A stretch of DNA of 58,686 bases from Phycisphaerae bacterium (lineage in GTDB: Bacteria; Planctomycetota; Phycisphaerae; Phycisphaerales; SM1A02), in the NCBI GenBank assembly GCA_002722935.1, contig PBMX01000033.1, positions 1 through 58,686 on the forward strand, read 5' to 3'. A model generated the notes under the pieces. It was not told the DNA's origin, ran no database searches, and saw only the letters and a list, made by a program, of their open reading frames with translations. This document shows, in pieces, positions 24,220 through 33,496 of the stretch. How positions within the stretch are numbered: the first letter of the stretch is position 1; every line of letters begins with the position of its first letter. A program made the translations under genes and the position numbers.

Positions 24220-25947
24220 TTACAGCCTGGTGGCGCCGAGCACTTCCTCGGGGGTGGTCAGTCCGGCTCGAACCTTCGCCATGCCGTCATCACGAAGAGT
24301 CTGGAAGTCCGACGTTTCAAGTCGTGTCCGAAGGGACTGCAGCGACTCGCCGTTGGCGATCGCATCGAGGAACGTGGCGTCCGGAACGAGCAGTTCGAAC
24401 ATGCCGATTCGACCGGCGAATCCCGTTCCCCTGCACCGACTGCAGCCTTCGCCACGCTGCAGGTCCTCGATGGTTCCGCAGGCCTGGGCAAGCGCTTCGG
24501 CGGCCTGGTCCTCGGGAGTCCAGGGCGACTTGCAATGCGGGCAGATCTTCCGGACGAGTCGCTGGGCCAGCACTCCGCGGAGCGTCGCTGCGACCAGGTA
24601 CGGCTCGATTCCGAGATTGCACAGCCTGGTCACGGCGCTTGGTGAATCATTCGTATGCATCGTCGAGAAGACGAGGTGACCAGTGAGTGCGGCCTGCATG
24701 CAGATCGAGGCGGTCTCCGAATCACGGATTTCACCGACCATCATGATGTCCGGGTCCTGGCGGAGCATCGATCGCAGAGCCGAGGAGAAGGTGAAGCCCG
24801 CCTTCTCGTTGACCTGGGACTGGTTGATCCCGGGGATCTTCGCTTCGACCGGATCCTCGACCGTCGTGATGTTCTGGTCATCGGCGTTGAGCTGTCCCAG
24901 GACGGAATAGAGCGTCGTGGACTTGCCCGACCCGGTCGGCCCCGTCACCAGCACCACGCCGTTGGGGTGCCCGATGACGTCCTGCCAGCGTGAAAGCATG
25001 CCCGCGTCGAAGCCCAGTTGTTCCAGGCCGAGGCGACTCTGCTCGCTGTCGATGATCCTGATGACCGTCTTCTCGCCCCATGTACCGGGCATGGTCGAGA
25101 CACGAAGATCGATGGGTCGTCCCTCGAGCATGACGTTGAAGTCGCCATCCTGCGGGATGCGACGTTCCGCGATGTCGAGATTGCTCATGATCTTGATCCG
25201 GCTGGTGATGGCCGCATGCATCCTGTACGGAGGAGCGATCTTCTCCCAGAGGCGGCCGTCCAGCCTGTACCTGACGCGAAGTTCCTGGTCGCCCGGTTCG
25301 ATGTGGATGTCCGAGGCCCCTTCCTGAACCGCGGAATAGATGATGAAGTTCACAAGCTTCACGACCGGACCGTGCCCCGCGACCTGCTCGAGATCGGCGA
25401 GTTCCGTGACCTGTCGTTCGATGACGCTGAAATCCTCTTCCGCGATGTCCTCGTAGATGTCGTCGATGACGAAGATGTTCGCCGCAGGCAGCCATGACTT
25501 GATGGCCGATTCGATTGCCGTTCTCGATGCGGCGACGATCTGGACGTCGTAGCCGGTCCGCCTGGAAATCTCCTCGACGAGGTAGATGTTCGACGGTTCC
25601 GCGACAGCGACCGTCAGGGTCGAACGGACGAGGTACATCGGGAGAACCTGATGCTCCTCGATGAAGGCTCGAGGCAGCACTTCGATCGTTCTCGGGTCGG
25701 CGACGCGAGCGAGTTGATCGATGCATGGAACACCGTATTCATCGGCGAGTACCTCGACGATGTCCATCTCCGAGGCCATGCCCAGCTCGACGAGGACCTC
25801 GCCAAGCAGCTGGTGTTCGACCTGTGCCGACTGGTGCTCAAGCGCCTGGGCCAGTTGGGCATCATCGATGACGCCCTTCTGGATCAGCATCGTCCCGATG
25901 GGCATGCGACCGATGCCCGTTGCGGTTGTTCGTGGTTGCGGCTTCAT
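24220..25947 (-). CDS. gspE: Assembly ATPase GspE/PilB with MshEN-like N-terminal domain
   Basis: A 575-residue cytoplasmic hexameric ATPase that drives pilin polymerisation. The N-terminus (about 15-150) resembles the MshEN domain, which in some relatives binds c-di-GMP: PIGTMLIQKGVIDDAQLAQAL then LGEVLVELG, although the first Arg of the canonical motif is Pro here. Walker A is GPTGSGKST (336-344), the Asp box includes TTVEDPVE, Walker B is IMMVGEIRD and the His box LVFSTMHTNDS. Cys 469, 472, 502 and 505 form the zinc knuckle typical of GspE and PilB. Its start overlaps the STAS gene by 4 bp. Confidence 0.95.
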   Translation of the reverse strand: MKPQPRTTATGIGRMPIGTMLIQKGVIDDAQLAQALEHQSAQVEHQLLGEVLVELGMASEMDIVEVLADEYGVPCIDQLARVADPRTIEVLPRAFIEEHQVLPMYLVRSTLTVAVAEPSNIYLVEEISRRTGYDVQIVAASRTAIESAIKSWLPAANIFVIDDIYEDIAEEDFSVIERQVTELADLEQVAGHGPVVKLVNFIIYSAVQEGASDIHIEPGDQELRVRYRLDGRLWEKIAPPYRMHAAITSRIKIMSNLDIAERRIPQDGDFNVMLEGRPIDLRVSTMPGTWGEKTVIRIIDSEQSRLGLEQLGFDAGMLSRWQDVIGHPNGVVLVTGPTGSGKSTTLYSVLGQLNADDQNITTVEDPVEAKIPGINQSQVNEKAGFTFSSALRSMLRQDPDIMMVGEIRDSETASICMQAALTGHLVFSTMHTNDSPSAVTRLCNLGIEPYLVAATLRGVLAQRLVRKICPHCKSPWTPEDQAAEALAQACGTIEDLQRGEGCSRCRGTGFAGRIGMFELLVPDATFLDAIANGESLQSLRTRLETSDFQTLRDDGMAKVRAGLTTPEEVLGATRL

Positions 25948-26294
25948 GCGGCCTCTCCAAGCGAAACGGCACGCGCGGCCTCCTCGACCGAATCTCGAAG
26001 CTCGAAACGTCGATCAAGGCGAGTGAGGGCGAGCGCCATGCCGGCGTCCCCGGTGAAACCGGCGAGACAGAGTCGGCCGCCGATGGCCCGGATGTCGTCC
26101 GAGAGCGGCAGGAGGGACTCGAGCCCCTTCGAATCGATCCGTTCCAGACTGCAACCGTCGACGACCAGGGCGAGCCCGGGTCGATCAAGGAAGGGCTGCA
26201 CGAGGCGGCGCATCGAATCCACGTCCTCGAAGGTGCATTCTCCGGCGAGTGTCAGAACGACTGCGGATCGATGTTCTTCACAGGTCATGTTCAT
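25944..26294 (-). CDS. STAS-domain protein (anti-sigma factor antagonist-like)
   Basis: A 116-residue single STAS domain. LTLAGECTFEDVDSMRRLV and CSLERIDSKGLESLLPL are the strand-helix and loop motifs; the Ser in DSKGL is the residue phosphorylated in SpoIIAA-type proteins. Such proteins bind partner kinases or anti-sigma factors. Both flanking genes overlap it by 4 bp (HD-GYP upstream, ATPase downstream), so it is tightly coupled to the filament operon and probably works with its signalling proteins. No RsbW-type kinase is in the window, so the partner is unknown. Confidence 0.82.
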   Translation of the reverse strand: MNMTCEEHRSAVVLTLAGECTFEDVDSMRRLVQPFLDRPGLALVVDGCSLERIDSKGLESLLPLSDDIRAIGGRLCLAGFTGDAGMALALTRLDRRFELRDSVEEAARAVSLGEAA

Positions 26295-27934
26295 GCGGCA
26301 CGCTCCTGGATCGCCTTCGCACGCCCATCGGCGGCGGTGTGATCCTCGACCATCCGGTCGTATTCAGTGAAGTCCAGCGAGACGAATATCGGGATGAGCT
26401 CCGGATCGAACTGGGTACCCGCGCACCGTCTCATCTCGGCAAGAACGCGTTCACGGGACATGCCCTGCCGATAGGTTCGACTCGAGGTCATCGCATCGAA
26501 GGCATCCGCGATGGCGATCATCCTGGCGACCAGTGGAATCCGTTCGCCTGCGAGGCCCGCGGGATATCCACCCCCGTCCCACCGCTCGTGGTGGTGCATG
26601 ACGCCGGCGAGGACATCATCGAAGTTCGGAATGTCACGGAGAATGCGGTGCCCCATTTCCGGATGACGACGGATCCACTCGACTTCCTCCTCGTCGAGAT
26701 GGCCCGGCTTGACGAGCACGCGTTCCGGAACACCGATCTTGCCGACATCGTGCACGAGGCCGGCGATGTGCATCCGGTGAAGCGTGTTCGAATCACATCC
26801 GCTGGCCGCGGCAAGCTGCCGCGTCAGCATCGCGACGCGTCGGGAATGTCCACAGGTGTACTTGTCCTTGGCATCGATGGACGCGGTGAGCGATTCGAGC
26901 GTTCCGAGGAACATCGCGTTGAGATCCTCGTAGAGGCCCGCGTTCTCGAGAAAGATTTCCATGTGCGAGGCTGCGGCGCAGACGAGCTTGATGTCCATAG
27001 ACGATGCATCCGGGTCGCTTCCGCACTTCTCCGCCGCCACGAGCAGTCCTATGACACGACCGTCATTGACGATCGGCTGGGCGATCACCGTTCCATCGAG
27101 ACCCGGCAGGCCCCCATCGAGTCCCGGGGCCGTGATGATCGATCGACCCGGCTCGGCACGAAGCAGCAGTGCCTGTCCAAGTTCCCGCACCGCCTGGGTC
27201 GTACGACCCGGGGTTCCGGCCACCGCGACCCGTGCACGCCGGAAGGACGGATCTCGCTGCTCGTCCTGGACGATCGCGGCGACCCACGCATAGGGCAGCT
27301 GCTGCAGGAGTTCTTCACAGGTGACGTGGAGGAAACGCTCGGGACATTCGACCTCGGTCATGTTCCGCGTGATGGAATACAGGAGATTGATCTCCTCGTA
27401 GGATTCGCCCAGTTCCCGGCCCACGTCGTCCAGCACGACCTCGTGCTCCCGACGACGCTGGTCATCGGCCAGTGTTCCATGTGCAAGCACGGCCAGGCGA
27501 CGGATGTCCCCGGACGAGGCCGGCGGAAGCGCGGCCAGGGCCGCACGGGCATGCATTTCATCGAGTGATGCGGACTGGCAGAGCGATACGAACTGCTCTG
27601 CGTCGAGAAGTTCCTCGCATGGAACGCAGACGACGTCGTAGCCTGTTCGTTCACGGCGATGCTCCACGGGAATCGGAATGAACCAGAGACCCGGCACGCC
27701 GGGGCATTCCACAGGCTCGGCCCGATCGACCCAGGATCGCGTGCAACGGGCCAAGCCGCGATGGACGATTTTCGGTTGTTCGATGAGCGAAGCGAGCCAG
27801 TCTCCATGCTTCTTCCCGCCGGCAACGACCTTGCCATCCTGGTCACAGGACAGCATGAACAGCCCGGCGGCACGAAGCCTGCTTCGGACGGTCTCCCCCG
27901 TCGCGTGTTCATGCTGGAACTGTCTGGTGGTCAT
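26291..27934 (-). CDS. GAF and HD-GYP domain protein (probable c-di-GMP phosphodiesterase)
   Basis: A 547-residue cytoplasmic protein. A GAF-like domain (about 195-335) precedes a C-terminal HD-GYP domain. The latter has GHSRRVAML, HDVGKIG (His-Asp 395-396), HPEMGHRIL, HHERWDGGGYPAG (448-460) and DAFDAMTSSRTYR, so the metal ligands and GYP loop are intact. HD-GYP enzymes usually hydrolyse c-di-GMP. The first 190 residues do not match a family I recognise. It starts within the response regulator stop (ATGA) and ends in the STAS start. It probably lowers c-di-GMP close to the filament ATPase. Confidence 0.9.
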   Translation of the reverse strand: MTTRQFQHEHATGETVRSRLRAAGLFMLSCDQDGKVVAGGKKHGDWLASLIEQPKIVHRGLARCTRSWVDRAEPVECPGVPGLWFIPIPVEHRRERTGYDVVCVPCEELLDAEQFVSLCQSASLDEMHARAALAALPPASSGDIRRLAVLAHGTLADDQRRREHEVVLDDVGRELGESYEEINLLYSITRNMTEVECPERFLHVTCEELLQQLPYAWVAAIVQDEQRDPSFRRARVAVAGTPGRTTQAVRELGQALLLRAEPGRSIITAPGLDGGLPGLDGTVIAQPIVNDGRVIGLLVAAEKCGSDPDASSMDIKLVCAAASHMEIFLENAGLYEDLNAMFLGTLESLTASIDAKDKYTCGHSRRVAMLTRQLAAASGCDSNTLHRMHIAGLVHDVGKIGVPERVLVKPGHLDEEEVEWIRRHPEMGHRILRDIPNFDDVLAGVMHHHERWDGGGYPAGLAGERIPLVARMIAIADAFDAMTSSRTYRQGMSRERVLAEMRRCAGTQFDPELIPIFVSLDFTEYDRMVEDHTAADGRAKAIQERAA

Positions 27935-28332
27935 GCTGCCTCGAGTGATGAAGTCCGATCGGCACCCCCCTCGAGTGTCGAATGGACGAGATCGATTACG
28001 GAACGAGGACTGAACGGCTTGCTCAGCACCTCGACGATGTTCGCGCTGTTGAAGTCATCCCGATCAAGGAGATACCCTCGAGCCGTCAGGATGATGATCG
28101 GGAGCGATGCCGTCGCCTTGTCGGAAGCCAGCGCGGAACTGAGTTCCAGCCCGGTCATGTAGGGCATCTGGACGTCGGTGATGACGAGATCCGGCATGAT
28201 GGTTCGGGCCAGTTGAAGCCACTCCTCACCGTCCTTCGCGGAATGCACCTCGAATCCAGCGTTGCGCAACTTCAGCGTGAGCACATGGAGAATGTGCAGT
28301 TCATCGTCGACAACAAGGATCCTGTAGGGCAT
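27931..28332 (-). CDS. Response regulator, single receiver domain
   Basis: A 133-residue CheY-like receiver without an output domain. The acidic pair is in ILVVDDE, the phosphorylated Asp in VITDVQMP, followed by ILTARG (Thr) and LSKPFSP (Lys). ATG 28332 has AGAGG 5 nt upstream; the longer open frame enters the kinase gene. It sits between the histidine kinase and HD-GYP genes and overlaps the latter, so it most likely passes the phosphate signal to the HD-GYP protein or to filament components. Confidence 0.93.
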   Translation of the reverse strand: MPYRILVVDDELHILHVLTLKLRNAGFEVHSAKDGEEWLQLARTIMPDLVITDVQMPYMTGLELSSALASDKATASLPIIILTARGYLLDRDDFNSANIVEVLSKPFSPRSVIDLVHSTLEGGADRTSSLEAA

Positions 28333-28343
28333 GAAGACCTCTT

Positions 28344-29819
28344 TCAGGCGGCGCGTACAGCCGCTTCCTCTCCCATCGGGATAGAAAACCAGAACCTTGA
28401 CCCCATTCCGAGTTTCGAGTCCAGACCGATCTGGCCCTTGTGGACCGTTTCGACGATGTGGCGGCACAGGTTGAGTCCCAGGCCGGTTCCCTCGGCGAAG
28501 CGCTTGTAGTTCTCGATGCGGTAGAACGTCTCGAAAATGCGTTCGTGGTCCTGTGGCGGGACTCCGAGACCGGTATCCGACACGGAGACGTGCACGGCCC
28601 GCGTGAGGTTATCGGAATCGACCGACAGCGTGACCCGCCCACCCTGGGGCGTGTACTTCACCGCATTCGAAAGCAGGTTCAATACGACCTGGTAGAGCAT
28701 GTCACGGTCGCCCTGGACCCCCAGATTGACCGGTGCAAGAGCCCTGTGCACGGTGATGTTCTTCTCGCGAGCCTGTGGCTCGAGGGTCTCGGCGGCCTGC
28801 TCGATGAGAGCCCCGAGATCGACGAGTTCTCGATCGACGTGGACGATGCCGGCCTCGATGCGGCTGATGTTCAGCATGTTGTCGACGAGACGGGTCAGTC
28901 GCTCGGTCTCGCCCTGGATGATCCTGTAGAAGTCCTGCTGGGAATCCTCGTCCTGGGCCTCCCCATCGACGAGCATCTCGACGTACGCACGCACGGATGA
29001 GAGCGGCGTCCGCAGTTCGTGCGAAGCCTTCGACACGAATTCGCTCTTCATCCTCGAGAGTTCCTCCTCGCGAGTACGGTCGCGGATGATCGTCACGATC
29101 GCGGCGACCTCATCCCGATGATCCCCGACACAGGCAAGCGTGAACTCGCAACTGGGTCCATCCGTATCACCGGAGTCCTCGACTCCATGCAGCACCTGGT
29201 TGAAGGTACGGCACTCGACGAGGTTCCCCTCCAACCTCGTCGAGTGGATCGCTTCAAGGATGGCCTTGTCGGACAGGATTGCTCGAACCGGCTGATCGAC
29301 GACATCCGCGGGATCACAGCCCAGAAGCCGACCCGCCGCGGAGTTGACGAGAACGACCTCGTCGAATGCATTCGTCACGATGACCGCGTCATTCATCACC
29401 TCGAGCACGGCTTCGATCTGCATGCGTGCCGATGTCCCGACGTGGTTCCGGATTTCCAGATCACGGTAGTTCATCTGCAGCTCGCGTTCCCTGCCACGGA
29501 ATCCTTCGACGGTATCGACGAAGGTCTTCAACACGGGTCGAAGCCAGAACGGACCCCTCGGCGCCGGTGGCGCAAGGCGATCGTCGGCGGCGTCCACGTA
29601 GACCTGGAGCCTTGCAAGCGTCGAACGAGCCGCGATGGAGACGGGCAGCAGGATCGCGAAGAGACAACCGGCCGAGATGATCCAGATGAAGAACCATGGA
29701 ACCATGGCCGTGTTTCCACCGGTTTCCCGCACCCACAGCAGTCCTGCACCGATCGCCGGGCTGACCGCCAGGATGGCGAACACGAGGCAACCGAGGATCA
29801 TGGTGAGTGTCTTCTTCAC
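28344..29819 (-). CDS. Sensor histidine kinase with PAS domain
   Basis: A 491-residue membrane kinase. Two helices near the N-terminus (about 5-30 and 40-64) enclose a very short extracytoplasmic loop, so sensing is probably within the membrane or through the PAS domain at about 130-250. The H box SKASHELRTPLSS has His 267; LLSNAVKYTP (N), DTGLGVP (G1), FETFYR (F) and GTGLGLNL (G2) complete the ATPase domain. The start is GTG with AGGAG upstream. The paired regulator begins 11 bp downstream. Confidence 0.93.
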   Translation of the reverse strand: MKKTLTMILGCLVFAILAVSPAIGAGLLWVRETGGNTAMVPWFFIWIISAGCLFAILLPVSIAARSTLARLQVYVDAADDRLAPPAPRGPFWLRPVLKTFVDTVEGFRGRERELQMNYRDLEIRNHVGTSARMQIEAVLEVMNDAVIVTNAFDEVVLVNSAAGRLLGCDPADVVDQPVRAILSDKAILEAIHSTRLEGNLVECRTFNQVLHGVEDSGDTDGPSCEFTLACVGDHRDEVAAIVTIIRDRTREEELSRMKSEFVSKASHELRTPLSSVRAYVEMLVDGEAQDEDSQQDFYRIIQGETERLTRLVDNMLNISRIEAGIVHVDRELVDLGALIEQAAETLEPQAREKNITVHRALAPVNLGVQGDRDMLYQVVLNLLSNAVKYTPQGGRVTLSVDSDNLTRAVHVSVSDTGLGVPPQDHERIFETFYRIENYKRFAEGTGLGLNLCRHIVETVHKGQIGLDSKLGMGSRFWFSIPMGEEAAVRAA

Positions 29820-29846
29820 GATTCGTACTCCTGGCCGATCCGGGGA

Positions 29847-31046
29847 TCAGCCTCCTTCCGTCACGCCGACGACCTTCGAGTCGTCCTGGAGGCGTTCATC
29901 GAGATTGACGGCCGTGGCCCAGGCCTTTTCGGCCCCCGCCTCGTCGCCACGCATCCGTCGCACCTTCGCCAGCAGGACCCATGCGAGGGAATCGGCATCG
30001 TTGCAACCGATCGCCGTCTCGAGGTGCCCCTCGGCGGATTCAAGCGCGTCGTTTGCTCGATCGATCACGGCAAGCATGACCCATCCAGCCGCGTGGTCGG
30101 GCGCCAGCACGGTGACCTTCCGCCCCGCTTCAAGCAGTCCACGATGATCGTCGAGGAGCCATGCGAGCCAGCCCCATTCCTCCCAGACATGCACGTCGTT
30201 GGGAGTCGAAGTCCTGAGATCCCTGTAGATGACCCGAGCTTCCGTGTACCGCTCGGACTGCATCAGGCACCGGGCCTTGAGCAGTACCATCTGCCTGTTC
30301 AGTTCATGTTCGCTCGATTCGAGCAGCCGGATCGTGTCCAGGCATGCTGGAACCTGTTCCGCGAGGAATTGCGCCGTGGCCAGTTCCTCGAGCAGCTGCA
30401 TGTCATCGGGCTGAAGCAGGCTCGCTTCCTCGTAGAGCCGTGCCGCTGCCTCGCGATCACCTTCCAACTGGGCGATCTGCCCGAGAAGATGCCTGAATGC
30501 CGGGTGGTGCTCGAACTTCCTGAGCCGTCCCTCCATGAGGGCCTTGGCTTCCTCGTGACGACCCAGCGCAACCAGCGTCTCGGACGCGGCGAGCAGGTAC
30601 TGGGGACTGGTGTCATCCAGTTCCGTCGCGGCCAGGTAGTGCTCGTACGCCTCCTCGTCCTCGGACCATCGCTGGTGGACGATGCCCATGAAGTAGTGTG
30701 CATCCGCCAGTTCCTCGTCACGCTCGACCGCCGATTCGAAGGCTGCGAGCGATTCATCCAGTCGATGGAGTTCCAGCAGTACCCTGCCATGCAGAAGGTG
30801 GTACTCGGCTGCATCGGGGTATCGCTCGACCGTCTTCTCGATCAGTTCAAGCGAGTCGCGCAACTGTCCGGTCTCGAATGCCTGCTGGGCCTGTGAATAC
30901 CCGATCTGGGTGTTGATCAGGTCGATGCGGCTGTAGGCATCCTCGCGTGCCTCGAGTCCGGCCTTCGACGGCCCGCCGCAGGCGGACAGTCCGAGCAGGG
31001 ACAGGGACAGCAGGAGCGTATTGATGTTGGTCGTTGCTTTTCGCAT
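29847..31046 (-). CDS. TPR-repeat lipoprotein (pilotin-like position)
   Basis: A 399-residue lipoprotein: signal sequence NINTLLLSLSLLGLSACGG with lipobox LSAC, then about ten TPR repeats. In type IV pilus systems a TPR lipoprotein (PilF/PilW) assists secretin assembly, and this gene lies directly after the secretin gene (20 bp gap), so a similar job is inferred; it is longer than PilF. ATG 31046 is chosen because AGGAGA lies 7 nt upstream. The sequence does not identify its binding partners. Confidence 0.82.
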   Translation of the reverse strand: MRKATTNINTLLLSLSLLGLSACGGPSKAGLEAREDAYSRIDLINTQIGYSQAQQAFETGQLRDSLELIEKTVERYPDAAEYHLLHGRVLLELHRLDESLAAFESAVERDEELADAHYFMGIVHQRWSEDEEAYEHYLAATELDDTSPQYLLAASETLVALGRHEEAKALMEGRLRKFEHHPAFRHLLGQIAQLEGDREAAARLYEEASLLQPDDMQLLEELATAQFLAEQVPACLDTIRLLESSEHELNRQMVLLKARCLMQSERYTEARVIYRDLRTSTPNDVHVWEEWGWLAWLLDDHRGLLEAGRKVTVLAPDHAAGWVMLAVIDRANDALESAEGHLETAIGCNDADSLAWVLLAKVRRMRGDEAGAEKAWATAVNLDERLQDDSKVVGVTEGG

Positions 31047-31066
31047 GGATCGTCTCCTGGCCCTTG

Positions 31067-32878
31067 TCATTCCTTCGTGCCCACGGCCGAAATCGGCGTG
31101 GCTCCGAACCCGCTTCCCGCCGTCTCCTCGAGGGTCGGAAGATCTTCTTCAGCGGCGGCATTGCCGTCGCGCTTGTCGCTCGAATCCGGAGCAAGCTCCC
31201 GATCGATCAACCGCTGGTTGATGCTTCGTTCCCAACCCGTGCGAGTGCTGCCCGTCAACGAATCCCGGAGACGGATCATTTCAGGCTGGATGGAGGATGT
31301 GCGAAGCGAGTTGTTCGTGTAGTACAGCGCAAGTTCCAGGTCCCCGCTCCTGTAGGCTTCGATGGCGTCACGGTTGTAATCCGCCGTGATCTGGTCTCGG
31401 CTGAACGGAAGCAACCCGGCCCTCGATCCGACACGGACCGTATCCACGATCTCGAGACCATCCTCGCCCATCTCCCAGAGCCGCTCGTCGGCGATGATCG
31501 TCGGGGTCAGCAGGAAGATGATCTCAACACGCTCGATCCTGTCGTCCTGCCCACGGAATGCGGATCCCATGACGGGGATGTCGCCGAGGATCGGAACCTG
31601 CTCGCGATCCATCTGGGTCTGTTCCTTGAAGAGGCCGCCGAGCACGATGGTCTCGCCGTCCTTGACACGGACGTTCGTGAAGATCTCGTGGGCATCCTCC
31701 TTCGGAACGGTGAAGTTCTCGAGATTCTGGTAGGTCCCGCTGGAGAGGCGCGGGTAGAGTTCCATCCGGATCATGTCGTTGGGCGTGATGAACGGACGGA
31801 ACATCAGGTGGATGCCTGTGTCCAGGAACTCGACCGTCTGCGTCGTCGAGGTCTCGGTCTGGGTCGTACTCAGGTATCCGAGTCGTTCGCCCACGAGAAT
31901 CTCGGCACGCTGCCTGTTGAGGCACATGACCTTCGGGCGGGCGACGACGGTCACATCCGTGACCTTGTCGAGTGCTCGAAGGAAGATGCCGAAGTCGTCC
32001 TTGACGACGCCGACCTTGAACCCGCCGTTGCCGGTCACCGACTTGCCGACCGTCGACGTGCCTGCAATCGCGTTGTCGGTGCTGATGCCGCCGTTGATGA
32101 GTCCGGTGGCGGCGGCAAGCGGACCACCGACGATCTGCTCAAAGTTCAGGTGACTGACGATCGAGAAATCGACGCCGAATGCGTTGTTCTCATCGACCTT
32201 GGTCTGGAGAATCGTGGCCTCGACCATCACCTGCTTCGGTGAAACATCGAGACTGCCGAGCACCTCGGCGATCTCCTCGAGTCGATCGGGGTAGTCGGTC
32301 ACGACGATCTTCGCGGTGAACGCGTAGGAATCGGTTCCATTCTTGATCTCGTCCGGGTTGAAACCCTCCTCGACCGCCCCGAGGGGCACGGCGTTGCCGG
32401 CCTCGCTGAGCAGTGGAGCCACGACCTCGGTCGCGTCATCGGCGTTGAGGTAGTACAGCTCGAAGATCCTGGTTTCCAGGGATCGCAGTGATTCCTTGAT
32501 CGCGTCGATCTGGTCCGAGGGATAGACGTAGATGAAGTTGCCTTCCTCGACATACCCGTACCCGTTGACCCGGAGAATCGCGTCGAGCGCCTCCTCGAAC
32601 GTGACGTCGTAGAGATTGGCGGTCACCGTGGCGGACACGTCGCGGCCGGCGATGATGTTCCGCTGGCCCTGGATCGAGAGCATCTCGAGCAGCTGGACGA
32701 GATCGGCATCCTGGACCGCCATGTCGACCGTCCCGTAGCTGGTGACCTCGACGGGCGCATCCGGCGTCTCCGGGTCTGCGTCCTGTCCGACGACCGGCGT
32801 CGTGACAAGCAGCAGAAGGAGGCTGAGAACCGCAAGGGGTCCAGTCTGGTTCGGGGTGAAGCTTTTCATGGTCCGCAT
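31067..32878 (-). CDS. gspD: Secretin (GspD/PilQ family outer-membrane channel)
   Basis: A 603-residue exported protein with a signal peptide (LAVLSLLLLLVTTPVVG). N-terminal ring domains follow (DADLVQLLEMLSIQGQRNII and an N1-like repeat at about 115-210), then the secretin core: VMVEATILQTKVD, VVARPKVMCLNRQRAEILVG and the signature VPILGDIPVMGSAFR. The C-terminal 110 residues after the barrel are a long extension of unknown role. GGAGG lies 7 nt before the first ATG. The order PilM-N-O-P-secretin matches type IV pilus loci. Confidence 0.94.
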   Translation of the reverse strand: MRTMKSFTPNQTGPLAVLSLLLLLVTTPVVGQDADPETPDAPVEVTSYGTVDMAVQDADLVQLLEMLSIQGQRNIIAGRDVSATVTANLYDVTFEEALDAILRVNGYGYVEEGNFIYVYPSDQIDAIKESLRSLETRIFELYYLNADDATEVVAPLLSEAGNAVPLGAVEEGFNPDEIKNGTDSYAFTAKIVVTDYPDRLEEIAEVLGSLDVSPKQVMVEATILQTKVDENNAFGVDFSIVSHLNFEQIVGGPLAAATGLINGGISTDNAIAGTSTVGKSVTGNGGFKVGVVKDDFGIFLRALDKVTDVTVVARPKVMCLNRQRAEILVGERLGYLSTTQTETSTTQTVEFLDTGIHLMFRPFITPNDMIRMELYPRLSSGTYQNLENFTVPKEDAHEIFTNVRVKDGETIVLGGLFKEQTQMDREQVPILGDIPVMGSAFRGQDDRIERVEIIFLLTPTIIADERLWEMGEDGLEIVDTVRVGSRAGLLPFSRDQITADYNRDAIEAYRSGDLELALYYTNNSLRTSSIQPEMIRLRDSLTGSTRTGWERSINQRLIDRELAPDSSDKRDGNAAAEEDLPTLEETAGSGFGATPISAVGTKE

Positions 32879-32914
32879 CCTGTGGCCTCCGGCTCCCCCC
32901 GGTGGAACCTGGAA

Positions 32915-33496
32915 TCAGGTTCCGGACCCACCCATCCTGAGCTCGTAGCGTCGCCCTTCGTATTCAAGGACAACGGACCTCCGTTGAACCTCGATCAGGA
33001 CGAATCGGATCGAGCCCGAATCCTGAGAGTCGATCATCTCACCCGGCCGGTACGTCCGACCACTGATCACGGCCATGGGACTTCCCTGCATGACCGCTTC
33101 AAGCCTCAAGCGAGTGATGACCTGTTCAGGATCTTCGGCCGTCCTGGGGATCGACTTGGGTTGATCATTGGAAAGAGATGCATCTTCTTCCAACCCGTTG
33201 AACCACATGGAGTTGAGAGCGAAGGGATCTCGCCCAGGAACCTCCTCAAGGACGACCATACGGCTCAATTCAGGCTGGTTATGGGACGTTGTTCCATTTC
33301 CAGGGTTCTCCATGGAGGCAACGATCGCCCCTTCCCCATCGGCCATGACGGCCCTGGGCAGGTTCTTGATGACGATGATCCTGGCCCAGAACAGGAGGCC
33401 GATGGCCGCCAGGGCGCAAAGCAACGCGAATTTCCGGCGATCAGCGGTCAACTGGACGAGCATTCGCCGCAACAGCACCTGGAGGCGTTCCATCAT
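32915..33496 (-). CDS. PilP/GspC-like periplasmic linker protein
   Basis: A 193-residue bitopic protein with one N-terminal helix (ALLCALAAIGLLFW). GRDPFALN is the RDPF-type motif found in PilP, and the C-terminal segment from VISGRTYRPGE to the end resembles the small beta domain of GspC (HR) and PilP, which docks on the secretin. The start overlaps the PilO-like gene by 4 bp, and the secretin gene follows after 36 bp. Family assignment rests on position and these motifs, so PilP versus GspC is not settled. Confidence 0.72.
   Translation of the reverse strand: MMERLQVLLRRMLVQLTADRRKFALLCALAAIGLLFWARIIVIKNLPRAVMADGEGAIVASMENPGNGTTSHNQPELSRMVVLEEVPGRDPFALNSMWFNGLEEDASLSNDQPKSIPRTAEDPEQVITRLRLEAVMQGSPMAVISGRTYRPGEMIDSQDSGSIRFVLIEVQRRSVVLEYEGRRYELRMGGSGT

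Noticed and set aside
29019-30896. A 625-codon plus-strand frame opposite the histidine kinase and TPR lipoprotein genes
   Set aside because: It is antisense to two real genes and crosses their boundary with no motif.
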